Shown here one piece after another: positions 14,295-27,777 of a DNA stretch of 64,000 nt (position 1 is its first letter; each line of letters opens with the position of its first letter). The notes below the pieces were generated by a model that saw only the letters and a program-made list of their open reading frames with translations, was not told the DNA's origin and did no database searches. Position numbers and translations under genes: made by a program. Origin of the DNA: Amoebidium appalachense (lineage: Eukaryota; Ichthyosporea); contig CAVNZM010000016.1 in assembly GCA_963693365.1 (NCBI GenBank), forward strand, positions 5,518,001 to 5,582,000, given 5' to 3'.

Positions 14295-14997
14295 GTGCGC
14301 GCATCCGCGAGCGCGCATGCGCACATGCACGCACACAGTCCACACACATGAGATGATCATGGCAGACAGAGTAAAAACAAAATGCCGTAGGGAGAAAAAA
14401 AAAAAAAAAAAAGGCAAGACTTAATAAAAAAAAAGGCCACAAAAGGAGGGAACTGCATGGACGCCTGCTGAATCCCATGGATCATGTTTTATGATCGAAT
14501 CGTTATTCCCAGGCTGAGTGCACTGCACATCCCTTTTTTTTTTATTATATATATCCCGGTTTGTTCCCGGAGGGACTCTCAGGGCCCCCCAGAAATGCTA
14601 CCGTCTTCCACCCAACACCGACTACACTCTAGCTAGGGTGCTACAGCGCCATGGTCCCCTAGTCTAACACACCATTGCCCATCCTAACTATTCGTACACA
14701 CTTATCCCAGGGCTTTCGCCCCAGCTGCGCCGGTCACCGTGGGTAGCACCAGGCTTCCCCTCCAATCAAAACCTACGAATAAAACTTTAAACACAAGCTC
14801 TCATGGTTCATCTACAGTGGTGGAATGTAAGGTGTGGTGTTGGTGGTGTTTACGGTGGGTATGGTTGTATGGTGGGGTCTGGTGGTGGGGGCATGCTCCC
14901 TAACAGAATGTGGTTATGAACATGGTGTGTGACTACGGGGTGTAGTCATCTAAAATCCCTGTTTTGCTAGTCACTCTGAGTGCTGTCGTCCCTGCGG

Positions 14998-15032
<35 letters not shown>

Positions 15033-15827
15033 TTGCCGCAGCCCCGCAGCGTAGTAGTGCCCGGCCACTTACGTAAGCCAGTGGATACATAGCCTTAAAG
15101 ACTACTGTTTTGCACGGCTGTTTATTAACGACATGTAGGTGAGCTGTGATGGGGCGCCGGCTTGGCAAGGCCAACAGTACTTCTGGCTAACAAGATAAAT
15201 TCACATGTAAAAACGAAATCACAAGACATACATCATACGTGGAGATATATCAGGTTTTTTATTTTTATTTCATTTTATTTTATTTATTTATTTATTTTCA
15301 AATATCTTCTCTTATTAAACAGCTGTTACCTCCACGCGAGGCCCTACTCATCATCAAACTTGCACATGTACATATTTTCATTCTGTGCCCGAGTTTATTT
15401 TTAGCAACACTTCCTCATTCTACGCTATATATAGCAAACAATCCTGCCCGATATATGGCCACCATGAAAATCTTTGAACAACTGCACACATGGGCATCAT
15501 CCATTTCGTGGGTGGCATGCAACGTACACACGTCCAACCCAATAATTAGTGGTTATATTCCAACTCCGAGCTCGGTTACCTCTCTGGTGCACTCTAGATC
15601 TCCCTCTTCCCCTCTCCGAGGGCCCCCCTTAGCTTTTTTCGATCTCATCCCCTTTTTTTGCTCTTGCTTTAAAGAGCTTTCCTTCTCGTGCCTTTCGCCC
15701 CCCCCCCCCCCCCCCTCCCCTCCCCCCCCCCCCGGGGCCTCACCCCCTCCCCCCGAAGGCCCAATCCTCTTGCGATTGAGCTTTCCTGAGAGTTCCTTCC
15801 CTGGCAGTCTCTTCCTTCCCCTCCTTC

Positions 15828-15878
<51 letters not shown>

Positions 15879-16706
15879 CCCTTGCCTTCCCCCCTTTTTC
15901 TCTCTCCACACGAGAGGCACTTTCTCTCGCTTTCGACATTTCCGCTCTCGAGCTCTCCGACCTTCCGTACTTCTACATATATCTCCCCCCCCCCTCCCCC
16001 CTCTCTCTTCTCTCTCTCGAGCTCAAGTGAGCTTCCTCTCGCTTTCGCCAGGCACCCCATGATCTCCTATCTCCTACCGTGCTTCCATGCATATATATCT
16101 CTCCCCCCCCCCCCCCCCCCCTTCTCCCCCCTCCCTTCTCTCTCTTTTTCAAAGGTCTTTTTTTCGCTTGCTCCACTTTCTCTCCTTCCGTATTTCTATT
16201 CCCCCCCCCCTCCCCCCCCCCCCCCACACACACACACATGTCAAAACCCCTTCTTCTCTGTCTCTCAACTCAAGAGAGGTTTGGTTATGACAGTGTAAGG
16301 GAGCACAAGTCAAATCCCCCACTAGAGGCTTTTAGCTGATCATTGTTGCACGTGCACACGGAACATTATTTTTTCCCCACCCTGTACACGCTGGTTATAT
16401 TCCATGAGCATGGTGCAACATTGGGACTCCTTAAATTTACTCAGGCATTTCATTCCGCTTGTGGCTCTCACCTTTATTGTCCTAGAAAGATCTGTAATCA
16501 AAGACCGATATACATGCATTGGTAATAACCGATTGACCTACAGTCAACCTCGAGTAACCTATGCCTATGAACTGTGTTACAATAACTGTGTTACAATAAG
16601 GGGGTTATAATAGTGACCCTGTTTACCGATTCAAAGATCAGTCTCCAGTGTTAATTGTAACCTTATAATGTCATAGATAACCCTTACGTAGCCCCCCCTC
16701 CCCCCA

Positions 16707-16739
<33 letters not shown>

Positions 16740-16749
16740 AAAAAAAAAA

Positions 16750-16782
<33 letters not shown>

Positions 16783-17165
16783 AACACGAGAAAAAAGACC
16801 AGCACATATAGATATATTTCGTCAAGTTTTTCTAGAATATTAGCACTTGACTGATGCCACCACCACGGCCACAAGGGGAACAACAGAAACAGAAGAAACC
16901 CAGGAAACAACGGAATCTACTGCAACAACTTTTTTAGAAGCCCTTTGTCATCTACGTTGACACCCCCGTATAACGAATATGCGCAAGGCAGACAATGTAC
17001 CAGATACCAGTATCAAATCGAATAGTATTCAACACAAATACACGCACAAACACTGTGACATAAGAAACCAAAAACACACACAATATCGAAAGATCCATAA
17101 ATTTATCACACACATACACACACACGCACACACACACACACACACAGGCAAAGACCTCCCCCCCC

Positions 17166-17196
<31 letters not shown>

Positions 17197-17388
17197 ACAC
17201 ATAACCTCTCCAACAACCATCCTATCAACCATCACACATCTACACTTAAACCCTTTCAAGCAACACCAAGCACAACACTTCGGGTATAGAACCCCCCTGC
17301 CCCCCCCCCCCCCCCCCCCCTTCCGCCCCCTTCTCCTATTAACACATCCTCCACCAAATCATCCATCCGTCTCAATTTTCACGTCGCT
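13341..17388. other. Intergenic sequence with poly-G/C tracts
   Basis: No supportable gene was found. The region contains G tracts (13760-13890), (CGCA)n (14208-14294), a T run (15002-15031), AT-rich sequence (15240-15310), C tracts (15700-15720, 15829-15875, 16105-16120, 17159-17182, 17300-17320), an AAC repeat (16707-16738) and short CA repeats. The 14530-15000 part is unique but has no long frame. Confidence 0.6.
14208..14294. repeat. (CGCA)n tetranucleotide array
   Basis: About 21 CGCA units end in alternating CG/CA sequence. They are the same unit and phase as the array at 9484-9656. Confidence 0.95.
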
Positions 17389-18070
17389 TCACACCGTCTC
17401 ACCCACAGTAACAGGAGGAGAGGCGTGCGAATTCCCTGTTGTCCCCGTTACCGCCGTAGCTGATGTTTGGGCATGCCAGCGAGGTTGTGGATGGCTCACA
17501 ACATGAGGCAGAAACGCATAGCCACTGGAGGTGACAAACTCGCACGAGAGGGCTACCAACTTGGTAAGCGCCGTGAGGTTGGAAAGGGCACGAACACCTT
17601 CGTCTGTGACCTGAGAGATGGAAAGGATGGGTGAGAATGTGTGCTAAATCCATTTGCTGAATTCATAAGTATTAAATGAGCACAAAAGCGGACATCCATA
17701 TGGCATGACTCCATCCATTCCCCCCTCCCCCCCCCCCCCCTCCCCCCCCTCACACCACCACCACCACCACCACTACCATACACACCATCACCCCACACAC
17801 ACACACCCCTTTCTACCCATAGTCCCTTTCCCAACAACACACCCACATCCTTGTACGAGCGCAAAAGGCGCACACAACACACACACAAGCACATGCACCA
17901 CGAAAGATTCCTTAACAGAAATTCTTCAGGAACAAGAAGAAAAAACATGTGTGTTAAAGCTATCTGTACAATACACATCCACACAGATGCAAAATTGCAT
18001 GGACACCTATTTCCAGCCAAGAAGAGTAACGGAAACGCAAGTGAGCAGGTGTGCATGGGCGCGCGTGAGT

Positions 18071-18123
<53 letters not shown>

Positions 18124-18520
18124 TGTGTGCGGGCTCACTCGCGCATGTGTGTTTTTGGGATTGGGGGGCAACATCACGTGGAATAACTGCATAGAAGGCT
18201 GACATACAAGCATAGAAACATACGATACATCATTCCAGAAATAGGGCATGAATGAAAATATGTGCTCATGCACAGACATATACCGACACAAACAATACAT
18301 CAGCAGGTGCCCAAAAAATTGATGCACGCTATACACACCCGAGTGCCCACTCAATCACTCCCTCAATGCCAGTGGGCAGGCACACAGGCATACACACATT
18401 TAGCACTCAAATGCATGCAGCAAACAGCCCCCCCCCCCCCCCCCCCCCCCGGGGGGAGAAAAAAATTACACACAGACACACACACACACCCTTGTTTGCA
18501 CATCTCCCCACTCCAAAACA

Positions 18521-18562
<42 letters not shown>

Positions 18563-19968
18563 ACACACACCTGTGGGCACTGGGATATGTCCAGGCGTCG
18601 TAGCCGACCCAGCTGTGCCAGCGACTTCACGCCCTCATCCGACAGACGGTCACAAAAACCGATGTCAAGCTCCTCAAGGGTGGTGGCGCCCGCAATGGCT
18701 GCTGCACCCTCGTCGGTAATCTTCTTGCACCACGACACGTTGAGAATGCGAAGAGACCCCATCTGACCCAGAAGTTCCGCCGTGGCGTCTGTCATGTTCT
18801 CGCAACCTGAAACATCAAGCACCTGCAAGCGGGGCATGTGCGACAGGGTGGAAACAAGACCGATATCCGTCAACTCACGGCACCAACACACGTTCAAAGA
18901 CACCAGACCGTTCAGGGAAGACAGTTCGGCAAACCCCATATCGGTCAGCATGTCAATGTGCGCAATGTTCAACCGAGTTAGTTGGGATAGGTGTCCCAGG
19001 GACTCGACCCCAGGGTCACCCACACGGTAGCAGTAGTCGACGTTTAGGGTGTGTAGCCGTGGGAGTGATGATGAAAGCACCCGTAGCCCTCGAGATGTGA
19101 TGAGGTCGCAGCCAGAGAGGTCGAGGAGTGACAATTTCTCCGCCGCAGCCAAAGCGAAAAGCCCGCCATCGCCGACTTGGGACAGAGAAGCTGCGTTCAG
19201 GTGCACGAGATTGGGTAGCTCTGACAGAGACAACAGTGCGTTGTCTGTCAGTTTGTTGCATCTTGACACCTGGACCACCGTCAACGACCAAACCGTTCCC
19301 AATGCCCGAGCACCAGCATCCGTTATGCGATAGCAACCCGACACGTTTATCTCCATTAGGCGTGTCAGCCCGCGAAGTGCATCAAGCGCATCGTCACCCA
19401 AACCCGTGCAGAAGGAAACATCCAGAGAACGCAGCTGCTTCAAAGCTGGGAAGATGACTCGAGAATTCTCGTCGGTGACCTCCTTGCACCAAGAGAGGTC
19501 CAGGTGCATAAGAAGCTCAAGGCGTGAAAGCGCACACAGACCAATCTTCGCTGGTCCCGCACCTCGGCCCCTCTCCATACGAAAACGGATTATCTTCGGG
19601 TAGAGTTTGACAACTTCGTGTAGTGGGCGACGGGGCCATCCAGCGTTCCATGTTCGGCAAACGTACGCAGAAATTGCGCGAAAACGAAGGCAGACGTGGC
19701 TAACGTTCCAAAGGTCGTTCTGATTGAGGTGCAGAAACGTAACTTCGAGAATGTGGTCTGGCAACGTTAGAATGTGCAGCCCTTGTTTGTTAATCACACC
19801 ACCCACCCCATCTTCTTTCTTTTCACTTAAATCAACCTGCGCGGAAGAGCCAATAGAGCTCTCTCCCGCACCCTCAAGCTTCATTATTACCGCACACCCC
19901 TGTTCCCTCTCTTCCGTGGGTGTGGCCCCGTTCGCCCCGTTTTGGTTTGCGTTTTCTACCGCACTCAT
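17389..19968 (-). CDS. F-box/leucine-rich-repeat protein (two exons)
   Basis: Exon 1 is 19968-18571 (466 codons) and exon 2 is 17610-17389 (73 residues plus TGA), joined in phase 0: CAG then GTGTGTGTGG donor, and a CTCTCAG acceptor. The protein is 539 aa. Residues about 65-105 are an F-box (LHILTLPDHILEVTFLHLNQ, then NVSHVCLRFRAIS); about 125-510 are a dozen or more LRRs of the cysteine-containing type (LxxLDLSWCKxVTDE repeats), crossing into exon 2 (QVTDEGVRALSNLTALTKL). Such proteins recruit substrates to SCF ubiquitin ligases. The first 60 residues are polar and probably disordered. The intron begins with GTGTGTGTG followed directly by a G tract, so the frame reads through into poly-Gly if the intron is missed. 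A CCAAT motif lies at 20272-20268 on the coding strand. Confidence 0.88.
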
Positions 19969-21373
19969 GATTGAAATGGATGATGGTGAGCAACTGGGTT
20001 GGAACCGCGCTCAGAGTTATAAATTTGTTGCCCGTCATCTACAACTTTCTCGTTCCGAGCAAAAGCTCGCTTTTTACAAAGTGCTAGCGTACAGCGTGGG
20101 GGCACCACCGCCGACGGAAAACGTAAACGAAAAACTACGCTCGCATACGGCGCTCACAGATGATGCGAGGAGAAAACACAAAACGCAGTTTTGACACCAC
20201 AAGGCCCAGTGAGAGGTGCAGAAGCCGAACCAAAAATGGAAGGTGATTTGTATTGTCCTGGAATTTGATTGGTTGGCGCAGCGTACCATTGCGCAACTAC
20301 GTCATTCATCGCAGGGTTGCGATCGCGATCACAATCTCAGCGCATCACTGGCATTCGAAAAGAAACAGGCAAAAGAAAACTTTGAAGAAAAACAAACAAA
20401 CAGGCCCCCCCCCCCCCAAAAAAAAAGAGGCAACAGCAACACCTTCAGTTTGACCGATTCGAACCGAAATAATGAACTGTGTAAACGCCTGGGCTGTGGT
20501 GTGGAAAACAACACGTCCGAGGCATGCGCACACGTAGTTATTAGTCACAAGACATGCATTGCCTACTGTACACAGTAAAAAACAATTTGCATATGTTCCT
20601 TGTTCCCCGCCACACAAGCAAACACAACCACTGCAAACCTGGCAGTGTGTGTACTGCTGTGCTATGCTGGGGTAGCTATTCTATTTCATAGTGTCGGCTG
20701 GCCCTGGCTGTGTGCTCATAAGCCCAAATTCTGCTGTACAAGCCACATGCATGTGTGTCGCTACCAATGTCTACATAAGGAAACCAACGTCAACAACACA
20801 AAAACAGTCCAGCTGTGACCAGTCGGAGCAAGAATACGCCTCACCGATATGATAACTAGCTCACTGAACAACAAAAACACCACATCCAGGAAAAAGATAA
20901 CCAAAATACATTACCACGAAAAATGAAAGCAGTCACTGTAGCGCATTTATGGCACAACCTACCACGCACAACACCTGCCATGTGTGAGGATCTTCTTCAT
21001 ACCAGACATCATACACGTGAAAGGATATGAGGTAAGAAAAAAATGACACGGAAAGAAGGAAATCAAGAACGAACACAAAAGGAAAAAACAAACCACAAAC
21101 CTCCCATTCGCCAGGCAAGAACAAGTGGTACAGAGTGCATACATCCTGTTAGGGGTTCCCATTCTCATACAAAACACACAGCACACTCCCCTAGCCAACC
21201 AAATTTGCACGGTTATGGAGGTGATTAGAGGCTTCAAGGGAGTGAACAATCACAGTAAAGAGTCGTGGGCAGAGGTGTGTGCTAACTAACATCACACACA
21301 CCTCTACAGCAAACCGAGGTCACGAGTACATATGATACCTATATATACGCATGGATGGTAGTTAATTAACTGG
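19969..21373. other. Intergenic region between F-box and eIF3b genes
   Basis: This contains the F-box gene promoter side (CCAAT at 20268-20272, a TACGTCA half-site near 20296) and the eIF3b 3' flank. A short C tract lies at 20404-20417. No gene is supported. Confidence 0.5.
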
Positions 21374-21553
21374 CTAATTAATGACCTCCACCTTCTCTTC
21401 AATGAACAGCTCCACAACCTCTTCGTCGTCGAGGGTGTCACCCTCGTCCTCGCTCGCCTGTCCGTCGCGGATCGCAATGCGCTCTTCCCTCCGCTCCTTG
21501 TATTCGGCAATGCTGCGCTTGCGGAACTCTGTTTTTGTACGCGTGGTGTGTGT

Positions 21554-21585
<32 letters not shown>

Positions 21586-22027
21586 TAATGGTTAGAGGAT
21601 AGGTATAGAAACAAAAATATTTAAGACGAAGACCATTGTTTCGAGTGTGAATTCATGCCAGGTCAAGGAGGTGTCAGGAATGCGGTAAAGAGTGTGCTTC
21701 ATCCTTGTTCAGAAGCAGAACTGGATGTTTATCATCATATCAACCCCTGGACCTGGCATAGCACTAAACTCGAGTTTTGATTTGTTCACTAACATATGAG
21801 CAAGGAGTGTGAAGCATTAGAATGCGGAGCCAACGGACAGCGACAGCAAGGGAGAGAGGGAGGTAGGAGAAATAAAGGACATTGGTACATATTCACAACG
21901 AACAAAACAACCGAGGTATGCAGAAAGTAACACAAATCGGTGGTGGTGGTGGTGGTGGCAGGAGGGGGGTTTGCATGTGCCATGAGAATGTAAACCGCAG
22001 AGGATATCCATAACACGCAGTGCCAAT

Positions 22028-22061
<34 letters not shown>

Positions 22062-22571
22062 TGTTTTGGTTTTTTTTTTTTTTTGGGGGGGGGGGGGGGG
22101 GGGATACCTTGGTAGTCGTTCCACTGCTTGCGGCGCTTCTCGATCTGCTCCTTGCTGGCTTTGTCGCCACTGATCAAGTCCTCCTGGTCGAACTTGATGC
22201 TGTACGTCTTGAGGTTCTTGCGCACAGCCTGAGTGTGTGCGTGTAGTGTGTGCGTGCGTGTGTGTATGGAGATCACCCAATGGGAGAGAGGGAGGGAGGA
22301 AGGGCGGGGGGAGGGGGGGGATGATGGTGGTTAGCAGAGTGAAGAGTGCTTGAGAAACAAAGCAGGATTGGAGCGATGGCTTGTCAGGAATGCGGTAAAG
22401 AGTGTGCTTCATCCTTTTTCAGAAGCAGAACTGGATGTTTATCATCATGATGCCATATTTACAGAAATTGTGCTTGTGCTAAGCGTGCTTTGCCACTTCC
22501 TTTCTCTGTCATTTACTTTCTCTCACTGACTCTCGCTCTTTTCTTTCTTTCTTTCTTTCTTTTCTTTCTTT

Positions 22572-22635
<64 letters not shown>

Positions 22636-23940
22636 GTGTGGGGGGTGGAGGGGGGATTTACCTTGATTTCATCATCTGTGAGCAGGGTGGGTGGGCGTGG
22701 CCTCCAGATGAACTGGTAGAACTTCTCGAGGCTCTCGTTGTACAGTTGTCGGCCCTGGAAGGACCAGATCTTGTAGCCGTTCTCCATCTGCCCAGCATAA
22801 ACAGCGTTAGAGCAGGAACAAGATATAAATTCACAAACAGACAAGGTTGGGTGAATTCATGCCAGGTCAAGGAGGTGTCAGGAATGCGGTAAAGAGTGTG
22901 CTTCATCCTTGTTCAGAAGCAGAACTGGATGTTTATCATCATATCAACCCCTGGACCTGGCATGGCGGTAGGTTCAAATCTTTTTTTTGTACACAAGCAC
23001 CTTTTTTTTTGTGCGGGGGGGGGGGGGGGGGGGGATAAGTGTGTTATGGAGCACAATGCACACACGGACAACACAATGTAAGGTGCAAAACACACACATA
23101 AGAGCATGCATATTCGCCGGGGGGGGGGGGGGGGGGGGGGGTACCTGATGCCTCCAGTAGCTGACACTGGTGGCAACGTATCTGCCGGTGGGGTCCCATT
23201 CGACATCGGTAGCCATGAAGTGCTCACCTGAACATACACCCAGTGAGCATAATGTACGACCACATTACATAGACTAAGGCTCCAGAAACAGCACAACACT
23301 ATAATATCAGATGTTTTCGTGACCACAGGTCGATGCATCAAGGGAGCAAAGCAGGATATACATGGTGCATACATCGACCTGTGGTCACGAAAACATCTGA
23401 TATTAATTTAGATTTTCAATCTCTAAACCTCCAAAATTCAAATTTATGATCGGCTAAAATTTCAAAATTGACGATTTTTTGAAATTTGACCATTATCTGG
23501 ATTTAGGATTTTTATTTTCATCTTATATCCTGACGGAAGCTTGGAAAGAAAGAAGAGAAGAGTAGGGATCATGGCCAACTAAGGGGGCACGAGAAGAGAT
23601 AGGAGAAAGGTCGGTACAAGAGCACCTCCTCTCATACTAAAATTTCCCTCCTAACATCCAAAATATCCCTCCCTACCCTAAGAGCCTAGAATAAGAGTAG
23701 AGCCACTAATCAAGGGAGCAAAGCAGGATATACATGGTGCATACATACATTTATCGACGATAATGGCTCGGGCGTTGCAAGCAAGAAAACGATGAGAATC
23801 AGGTGCAAAAGAGGCAAAGAATATGCCTAAACACAGGCAAACACCACAGCACCCAATCCCTTCTACACATATCTCCACCAAAGGCCGTGTAGCATTCTTG
23901 AAGGAAAAAGTGTGTGTGTGCGTGTCTGTGTGTGAAGCGG

Positions 23941-23975
<35 letters not shown>

Positions 23976-24087
23976 TGAATGCGTCAAAAAATACGAAGTA
24001 CACAAGAACAAACGGATAACACGATGCAGAATGCAAGCCATACACAAAGAGTATGCATAATAAGCAGAGCCCATCCTCAGGGGGGGC

Positions 24088-24126
<39 letters not shown>

Positions 24127-24543
24127 CTACCGGTGTTCATGCAGAGATTTTCTGTGGTGTCCCAGAACTCAAGCACACCCTGCATATTTCGGAGGCCGGC
24201 AAGGACGATGTACTGTAAAAGGTACATGAATATGGTCAGCAATGGCCCAAAGTCCGCCAAATGCTGAGAGGCTATAAGGCAATGCACGTGTTCACATGGT
24301 TAGACATGTAATGTGTGTTTTTATGCATTTTTGTGAGATTCGACATGCGAAAAAGAAAGAACGGATAGGAGGCAAGTGGCAGAAGTAGACGGGCAAGATG
24401 GACACACGAGGTATGTAAGTGACCAATCGTTATATTACATGGAATCATGGGAATAGGGGCTGACTAAGAAAGGGCACAAGGTGGGAAGTGCAGAGAAAAC
24501 GGGGGACAAGGGGAGGGAAGGCAGGAAGGAAGGAGGGGAGGGG

Positions 24544-24598
<55 letters not shown>

Positions 24599-27520
24599 AT
24601 TCGTCAAAAAGTACGAAGTACACAAGAACAAACGGATAACACGATGCAGAATGCAAGCCATACATAAAGAGTATGCATAATAAGCAGAGCCCATCCTCAG
24701 GGGGGGCCCACGTCATCCACAGTACCCGAGTTTCGACCTATTCACCTCGTTAACGAAACCCAACTCAGATACTTTTTCACTTGAACATGGGTAGGCCACC
24801 CGTCTTGATCAGAGACGTGCAGGGTTGCTTACGCAGGCAAAGGCAGTGGGAAAGGCCGGGGGTTAAAGTTGCAGCAGTAAGCAGAAGCAAGAAAAATATA
24901 GATAGGAACTCAGGAGACGGGGCTTCTAGGAAGCTCCCCCGTCGCTACCCAAGTCGATACTTCCCTGGCTAACATACTACACCAGCTGAAAAGAATTAAG
25001 TCCCGAAGGCCGCAGAATTCGCAATCAGAGGGGAAAATATGAGATTTGACCCACGCCGCAGGGTAGTAACACGCTTACTAGGGCGGCATTTTATCGTCTT
25101 CGAACGGAAAGCTATGCCCCCAGATGTCATCCGGAAATATGGTATCACCCATTGCTTTGGGCTTGAAAAAAGCCAAATCGATAGTCCGAGTTATGTTACG
25201 CCGGCGGGTAACATCCGAATGGGTTCCAAGGCAGGGGGGGGGGGGGGGGGGGGGGGGGGAAGGGGGAGGACATACTCGGCCCTTTGGTGACCAGAATAGA
25301 TGGTTTACTGTCTTCTTCTCAGCGGTGTCTGGAAGAAAACGGGTGTGAGGTCACTATACATGCCACAAGCATTGAACTACACTCATTCATTGGAATGCAA
25401 CATATCCCTTCAAGCAAGAACAGAAAGCTTGTCACATGACATAAGCACAATTTCACATGTGCATAGCAATGGTTTTGTTCATAAATGTGAGTGCACGGGG
25501 TGGTGGGATGGAATAGCCCGAAGATTGACGTTTTTTCTTTTTCTTTACCAGGGTGAGATTGAACACCCACCAACACAGAACAAAGGGAGCCAAAAAAAGG
25601 GGGGGGGGGGGGGGGGGCATACGCAGTTTGGCGACCTTGCCACCCTCCTTCCCTTGCTGCATTTGGTAGAAGGATACGCACAGCTTGCCCGTCTCCCCGT
25701 GGATAATGGCAAACTTGTCGCCGGCCGGCTCCCATGCAAACGCGTGCAGTTGGTCTGTGAATTTTAACTAGGTTAGCTTTAACATGCTTTAAAGGGTGTT
25801 CGAATCAGCTCTCACCATACCGAACGTCCCACCCAAATCAAGCAGACCATCAAGCAGATCATGCCATTGGTGCATAGATAATCGACCAAGGAATGAAACG
25901 AGTTCCGAGATCCAGGCCTTTAACGTAACATAAGTAACCCAAGTGAGTGGGCCAACTCACATACCGGTTCACTTCAACATGCGAGGGAAACCTGTTTTAA
26001 CAGAGACGAGCACGATAACTAAATGTGACGAGACATCAGAGGCAAGAGCACTGAATGGTGGGGAAGGAAAGAGGTTGAGGTTGGAGCAAGAAGCAGCGAG
26101 CAAGAAAGAAGGGGAATGGGGAACCCCCCCCACCCCCCGGAATGCGAAACACGGTACGAAGTACATACACGATGAGAAGCATCGTGCAGGACACAATGCA
26201 AAGGAAATCATGCAAGTATGCAAAATCAGCAATGCATACGTATGCGTCATAGGAACGGGACACCGGGGGGAGAAGGGGGGGGGGGGGGGGGGGGGGGGGG
26301 GCTCAGTATGTAGTACACACCCTTGAACTCGACGTTGTCGACAGGGACCTGCTTTTCCCTCAACCTGAAGATTTCGAAGTTTGTGAATGTGGACTTTTTG
26401 GTCTTGGTGTGGCGCTCGACCTTGACGCACAGGAAGTCTCCCTTGTTCTGCCAGTGGAGCTTGCACTGTAGACCACGTTAAACCTCAGCAATCGTGCTCC
26501 CTTTCTTTTCTTTCTACCTCTGCTACGCCCATTAAACCTCCCATCTACCCTTCCTCTCCACCCTACAACCTGCACCCCCTCCTCCCCACCCCCACCCCCG
26601 CGTCTCCTCTCCACCTGTCCACCCCCCCCCCCCCCCCCGGAGGTCCCCGGCCCCAGAACACGAGCTCGTCATAAGAACCTCCACAAACCGCGCACACACA
26701 AAGACCCGGGCACCAACCGCAAATAGAATATCAACCTCCCCTCCTATCCTGTCACACCCCGTCACCTCACAACTTCTTGGTGTCCATTCTACGTGCAATC
26801 CATACCGTGTGCAAAGAACGCATACCACTTGACAACGTCATTTCTCCTCCCCAATTTCACAACACACCTGACCCCACCCCCCCGTCCCTCCACACACAAA
26901 TACATCCCACCTCCCCCCCCCTCCATCCCCCCACACACCAACACAGAAAAAAAGGGAAGCAAGGCACTGTCGGGAATCCAGCCGAACATCGTACCTCCTT
27001 AACGTTGAAAAGATTCTTCACACGGATTTCGGCCTTTGTGCCGACGTCCAAAATAACGACTCTGGCCGGTTGCTCCTTGTGCTCTGACACCCAGTAGGCA
27101 ATGTAGTTTTCTGACGGTGACCACCTACACGGCAAAAACACATTAGCAACCTTGACAAAAAACAAGAAACAAGGAGAATGGTAATCCAAAAAAACAGGAA
27201 AGAGGTAAATGGTAAGTCCCCCCCGTCCCCTCCTCTTGTAAGGAGATGCCTCCATTTCATGATTGGAACTGCATCAATGCTTCGAGTTTGCGGAAGCATA
27301 TGCATCTTATTCTAGAAAAGCCAAGTGGTACCACAGACCCTCAACAGGTACACAACAGAGTGAAAACACATTCAGAAACCCTCATCCAAATACAAGGCAG
27401 GCAGCGCAGCAAAGTATATGGGTAGGGAGGAGGTGGTGACACGGCGGGTAGCGGAAGAAGGGGGAACACACGCAAAAGGATGTGTGTGTGTGTGTCCTTG
27501 TGTGGTGATGGTGTGTATGT

Positions 27521-27551
<31 letters not shown>

Positions 27552-27716
27552 GGGGGGGAGGGGGTTGGAAATATTTGCAATTAGAGGGTTGGAAATATGG
27601 AGGAGACATCAGGGGACAACAACAAAACGTCACAAAAAATGAGAAACCCGAAATTCAACAACGTAGGTGTGCAGGCAAAAAACACTTGAACAGAGCCCAT
27701 CATCAGGTGTGTGTGT

Positions 27717-27777
<61 letters not shown>

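Noticed and set aside
19967-20194. A 76-codon plus-strand frame whose ATG overlaps the F-box gene start (MIEMDDGEQLGWNRAQSYKF)
   Set aside because: The composition is plausible, but it lies wholly in the F-box gene's promoter and 5' UTR region, has no recognised family and no further support.
22959-22990. B-box-like GGTTCAAATC followed by a T run (possible tRNA or Pol III gene)
   Set aside because: No cloverleaf can be drawn upstream, and the adjacent repeat copy lacks the motif.
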